Shown: positions 60,289 through 64,000 of the stretch, in pieces
Layout of the letters: every line of letters begins with the position of its first letter
Numbering within the stretch: position 1 is the first letter of the stretch
Assembly (NCBI RefSeq): GCF_011075055.1
Contig: NC_058144.1
Coordinates: forward strand, 12,242,138 to 12,306,137
Length of the DNA: 64,000 nucleotides
Origin: Mangifera indica
Taxonomy: Eukaryota > Streptophyta > Magnoliopsida > Sapindales > Anacardiaceae
Direction: 5' to 3'
Position numbers and translations under genes: made by a program
The notes under the pieces: model-generated
What the model was told of the DNA's origin: nothing
Databases searched by the model: none
The model's input: only the letters and a program-made list of their open reading frames with translations

Positions 60289-61934
60289 TGATTGTAATTC
60301 TAATAGTGATATTATCAATTAATTTATAATTAAGATCCCGTATATATCATGTCATTTAAAAGAGTCTTTACAGAATTTCAAGTCAATTAATCAAGCTTAA
60401 CTCTGATTAATTATAAATCATGTGTTCCATAAGAATTTTAGACATTCATGCACACGTTTAATGTTTTTCTTAAATACAGGAATCTATAATTATGTTGTAT
60501 ATTGACCATGGTAAGAAAAGAAACTTTTATGTATGAAATTTCTTTCAAACTAATGTCATGTTTGCACAGAAAAAAAACTCGTTTTAAAAATGAACTTTAC
60601 GCCTAAATCTATGTTTGCACAAAATCTATGTAATTCACTTTTTTGTTAAATTTATTGCCTAATGGGTATTGTTAGATCAATATGGGAAAAAATATTCGTT
60701 TCTTAAAAGAATTGTATTGTTATGTTGACTTTGTAATGTCATGAGCAATTTTCCCCTTACCTAGTTAAATATAAATGAAACATTTATATCATTATTATTT
60801 GAACCAGAAATAAATAATCTTAATTTATTGGTTTTCACACCTACCCCCCCAAAATTCTAAACTCTTGCCCTCGCTGTAGTTACCAAAACCAGCATAAGCC
60901 TTTATACGTATGACTAAAAATTAGCATAAAATTAGTAACCTAACTGTTCTTAATAGCAAATGTTACAGTTATTTTTTCAAAGTATAAAACTCAAAACTAG
61001 TTTTTGCCTTGAGTTTCGGTTATGAGACCCGAATCCAACGGTGAGAATTGGGATTAAATCGGAGTAGAAATTTAGCAGGAAAGGTGATGACAATGGGTGG
61101 CGTGGGTCACGTGCAAATCTGTGTGGAAGAAGAAATATGAGATTGACAGAAAGCCTAGAGGGTGCGGTAATTAAGAAAGTGAAGTTGAAGTTGGAAGAAA
61201 AAGCCATTACTCCAAGCTCGGCACCTAGGAAGCTGTGGTTGACGAGGCTCTAACATCTATGTATTTCCACGTGCGTTAAGGGCGATTTCCCATTCATTCC
61301 TCCCACGCTCCCACGTGACACCAGCATCAATTATCCAATCCAATCTTTTCTAATTTTTATTTCTATAAATTATTATACTAATTTTACGAATATTTGTAAG
61401 AGTGATCAACAATTTGGCACCCAAAATTTGACAACAAACACTTTTCTACCTATTGAATAGATAAAACATATTTTTTCATTTAAAATTTAACTTCATTAAC
61501 AGAAAAAAAAAATGTTTTTAATTATTTATAGACATGAAAATTGATTGAAATACCATTATGCCTGTGAATAATTTGAAAACGGAGAAGGGAGAAAACAGGA
61601 AACAAAGAAAACTATAGTTGTCGTAGGCCAAATCCGGATTGCATCTTGATCTGTCAATGACAATAGAGTGATTGTAAATCCATAAGTCAAGGTCGCATTT
61701 TGGTTAATATGACTCCGATCATATGTTAAAGACCAGGTTGCTATAACTAAGAAAAGGATAGTCGCCCACTAAAGAGCATGCCATTTTTGCGGCTGCTAGG
61801 ATGATAGATATCGCTTTGGAAGAAGAACAAAAGACATAACTTACCCGTTAACAGTTGAAAAATACATTGTAGAAAGGGCTTGGATAAAGCATATCTTTGA
61901 AATGAACCCAAGTGAATTAATTCAAAGGGAAATT
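60289..61934. other. AT-rich DNA; no supported gene
   Basis: No motif recognised, except the G-boxes listed separately. The minus-strand frame 60977-61207 ('MAFSSNFNFTFLITAPSRLS') starts just downstream of the G-boxes but has no known domain. 61600-61930 has short open stretches that vaguely recall transposon coding sequence, without a clear motif. Confidence 0.4.
61108..61317. promoter_or_regulatory. Cluster of three G-boxes (CACGTG)
   Basis: Palindromic CACGTG occurs at 61108-61113, 61268-61273 and 61312-61317 (as TCACGTGC, CCACGTGC and CCACGTGA). G-boxes bind bZIP and bHLH factors in light and ABA responses. Three in 210 bp of AT-rich DNA is more than chance would give, but no confirmed gene adjoins them. 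Confidence 0.5.
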
Positions 61935-62245
61935 ATTAAAAATGGCCAAAATACCCTCCCACTAAGCAAAAATGTCCAAAGTCACTATTTTTAAGCAAAA
62001 ATACCCAAATTCACTATTCCTAAGCAAAAATGCCCATGACTTTTTGTAAAATATCAAAATTACTCTTCTCTTCATTTATATAAACCTCCTCACTCACTAG
62101 AAGGGATTAAATGAAATTTTATTAAAATTATGGGGGTATTTTGATATTAAACATTATAAAAGCATTATAAATTTCTCAATGAAATTTTAGGAATAGATAT
62201 TGAGAGGTCAAATGAAATGTTATTAAAATTTAGGGGCATTTTGAT
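61935..62245. repeat. End segment of the second Ulp1-carrying element
   Basis: Starts near 'aaaatggccaaaataccctcc', then three spaced copies of 'aagcaaaaatg(t/c)cca' / 'aagcaaaaatacccaaa'. Two copies of 'aaatgaaattttattaaaattatgggggtatt'-like sequence (about 62110 and 62210) follow. Reversed, the order matches 8798-9195. It borders minisatellite array B. Confidence 0.5.
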
Positions 62246-63085
62246 ATATCGACTCATATTTTTCAGATTTTTGAAGAATTTTTTGATTATTGCCATTCTA
62301 GGGTTTTTCAACTTTTAGAATTTGAATTTCAGTTCCGTTTTTTTGAATTTCACCGTTTTACGATATATCGACTCGTATTTTTCAGATTTTTGAAGAATTT
62401 TCCATTCTAGGGTTTTTCAACTTTTAGAATTCGAATTTCAGTTCAGTTTTTTTGAATTTCACAGTTTTACGATGTATCGACTCGTATTTTTCAGATTTTT
62501 GAAGGATTTTTCTATTGTTGCCATTCTAAGGTTTTTCAACTTTTAGAATTGGAATTTCAGTTCTGTTTTTTCGAATTTCACCTTTTTACGATATATCGAC
62601 TCGTATTTTTCAGATTTCTGAAGAATTTTTTGATTGTTACCATTCTAGGGTATTTCAACTCTTAGAATTCGTTCTTCAATTCTGTTTTTTTCGAATTTCA
62701 CCGTTTTACGATATATCGACTCGTATTTTCTAGATTTTTGAAGACTTTTTCTATTGTTGCCATTTTAGGGTATTTCAACTTTTATAATTCGAATTTTAGT
62801 TCCGTTTTTTTAAATTTTACCGTTTTACGATATATAGACTCGTATTTTCCAGATTTCTGAAAAAATTTTCGATTATTGTCATTTTAGGGTATTTTAACTT
62901 TTAGAATTCAAATTTCAGTTCTGTTTTTTTATTTTCTTTCTTTCAGGATACACCGATTCGTATTTTCAAATTTTTGACTGATTTTTTCATTGTTAACATT
63001 CTAAGGTATTTTAACACATAAAATTCGAATTTTATTTTCGTTTTTTTGAATTTCACCGTTTTAGGATATATTGACTCATGTTTGA
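62245..63085. repeat. Minisatellite with ~118-bp units built from two ~59-bp halves (array B)
   Basis: About seven units. One half reads 'tttcaccgttttacgatata', 'tcgactcgtatttttcagat' and 'ttttgaagaa'. The other half reads 'ttgattgttgccattctagg', 'gtatttcaacttttagaatt' and 'cgaatttcagttc'. The second half is clearly related to the 59-bp unit of array A. The half-unit length equals the array A unit, so this is a dimeric higher-order repeat. Confidence 0.88.
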
Positions 63086-63245
63086 TAGTAACATCACTCA
63101 AATCACATAAAAATGAAATCAAATACATATTCATATATAATGACAGATAAAATATGTCATACACATACGCACATACAATAAATATATACATAAGAACATA
63201 TGAAAAACGATAAATAAACAAGCTAACTAAATATACACCCGTGAG

Positions 63246-63702
63246 CTACTTGATATAGTGAAAATACAACTGCGACGTAAAACGTCGACGCATGGAGGTA
63301 GATGACTCTCAGGGAAAATCGACACTCCGTGACAACGCTAAACACTTAAAAAATCGTAACATAAAAACGCCACAGTCACTGGAGCCCTCCCCCTGCTGAG
63401 GGACATTCGTCGCTCGATATAACACGAGGGGATCACATCATGGAGTCCGCCCAGAAGATGTCCAGAAGCTCGTCGCATCTAATAATATGGGTATAAATGC
63501 CATGCATGGTCGCATCCGCTGCTCCAGACACCCCATATTCCCCAAATATGATTCTTCCGAATCGTACACCATAATCGACCACTCATAAAAATCTAGATAA
63601 TGCAGTACGCTGTGAACGACATATTAGGTCTGCCCAAAAGTGTCTGGACTCATCAGGGATTCACAGATCACCTTCAACACGTTGTCTTTTAAGAGAAATA
63701 TC
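63246..63702 (-). pseudogene. Ulp1-like (C48) cysteine peptidase exon, copy 2
   Basis: The exon begins after a clear acceptor 'aaaattgttgcag' (AG at 63704-63703) and ends TAG at 63248-63246. One frame reads 'VLHYLDFYEWSIMVYDSEES', 'MAFIPILLDATSFW', 'NVPQQGEGSSDCGVFMLRF' and 'LYFHYIK'. All catalytic positions remain: His (63612-63614), Asp in VYDS (63561-63563), Gln in PQQ, and Cys in DCGVF (63372-63374). His-Asp spacing is 17 residues, as in yeast Ulp1. Three in-frame stops interrupt it, including TGA at 63438-63440, which is shared with copy 1. The catalytic His is followed by Ser, not the usual Trp. Family members cleave SUMO precursors or conjugates; this exon alone is not functional. The upstream DUF1985 part would lie beyond 64000. 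Confidence 0.88.
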
Positions 63703-63889
63703 CTGCAACAATTTTAAAAATTCGTCAGACATTCATAAATAGCAAATATGTAAACAAATGTCTTCATGAAAAAAACATAAAAAAATGAAAAATAGAAAAC
63801 AATAAAAAATGAAATGACAAAATTTTAAAAATAAGATTTTGAGTATCTTAAAATGGTCAAAATAAAAAAACGAAACTGAAATTCAAAAT

Positions 63890-64000
63890 CTAAACGTTGA
63901 AATACCCTAGAATGTCAACAATTAAAAAATTGTTTGAAAATTTGAAAAGTATAAGTAGATATATCTTAAAACGGTGAAATTCGAAAAAACGAAACTAAAA
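63890..64000. repeat. Minisatellite array B' in inverted orientation, runs off the window
   Basis: 'gttgaaataccctagaatgt', 'aaacggtgaaattcgaaaaa' and neighbouring sequence are the reverse complement of one ~118-bp unit of array B. With 62245-63085 it forms an inverted pair around the peptidase exon. Continuation beyond 64000 cannot be seen. Confidence 0.85.

Noticed and set aside
61600..61930. Possible transposase coding fragment next to the second Ulp1 element
   Set aside because: Translated pieces do not show a MULE or other transposase motif; left as unassigned.

Overview
The window is nuclear DNA of a flowering plant, most likely a eudicot. It is strongly AT-rich, has long gene-free stretches, and carries many decayed Ty1/copia, Ty3/gypsy, hAT and Mutator-like elements. 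The one clearly intact host gene is an intronless AT-hook (AHL) gene of plant type. I cannot name the species from sequence alone.

Layout. 0.6-9.2 kb: a decayed Mutator-like element carrying a DUF1985 plus Ulp1-type (C48) cysteine peptidase pseudogene, preceded by a ~59-bp minisatellite and broken by a 5'-truncated copia element on the minus strand. 10.6-12.0 kb: hAT transposase remnant. 12.0-16.0 kb: two gypsy pol ends on opposite strands, a long gypsy LTR and a copia LTR. 16.3-22.5 kb: a structurally complete but mutated copia element on the minus strand, with two ~350-bp LTRs and a perfect 5-bp target-site duplication (ATCAT). 22.5-26 kb: AT-rich DNA with a dinucleotide repeat. 26.1-27.0 kb: the AHL gene (minus strand) with its upstream region. 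27.3-33.4 kb: mostly featureless AT-rich DNA. 33.4-50.5 kb: a nest of gypsy and copia fragments on both strands, with LTRs of about 1.7-2.3 kb. 51.1-52.0 and 53.8-54.9 kb: two non-autonomous Mutator-type inverted-repeat elements with 9-bp target-site duplications. 55-61.3 kb: low-copy-looking DNA with pyrimidine-rich, promoter-like islands, a tandem array of a tiny LTR retrotransposon (TRIM) at 59.3-60.3 kb and a cluster of three G-boxes near 61.1-61.3 kb. 61.9-64 kb: a second copy of the Ulp1-carrying element on the opposite strand, in which the peptidase exon keeps its His, Asp and Cys and is flanked by two inverted minisatellite arrays.

How it fits together. Apart from the AHL gene the window is an accumulation of transposons. 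The most interesting system is the pair of Ulp1-carrying elements at the two ends. Both show the same 63-codon Asp-Cys spacing, the same 42-codon tail, a stop codon in the same alignment column, related minisatellites and a related end segment. Together they define a family of peptidase-bearing Mutator-like elements with long inverted, minisatellite-containing ends. The tandem TRIM array and the two 9-bp-TSD inverted-repeat elements are the next most informative structures.
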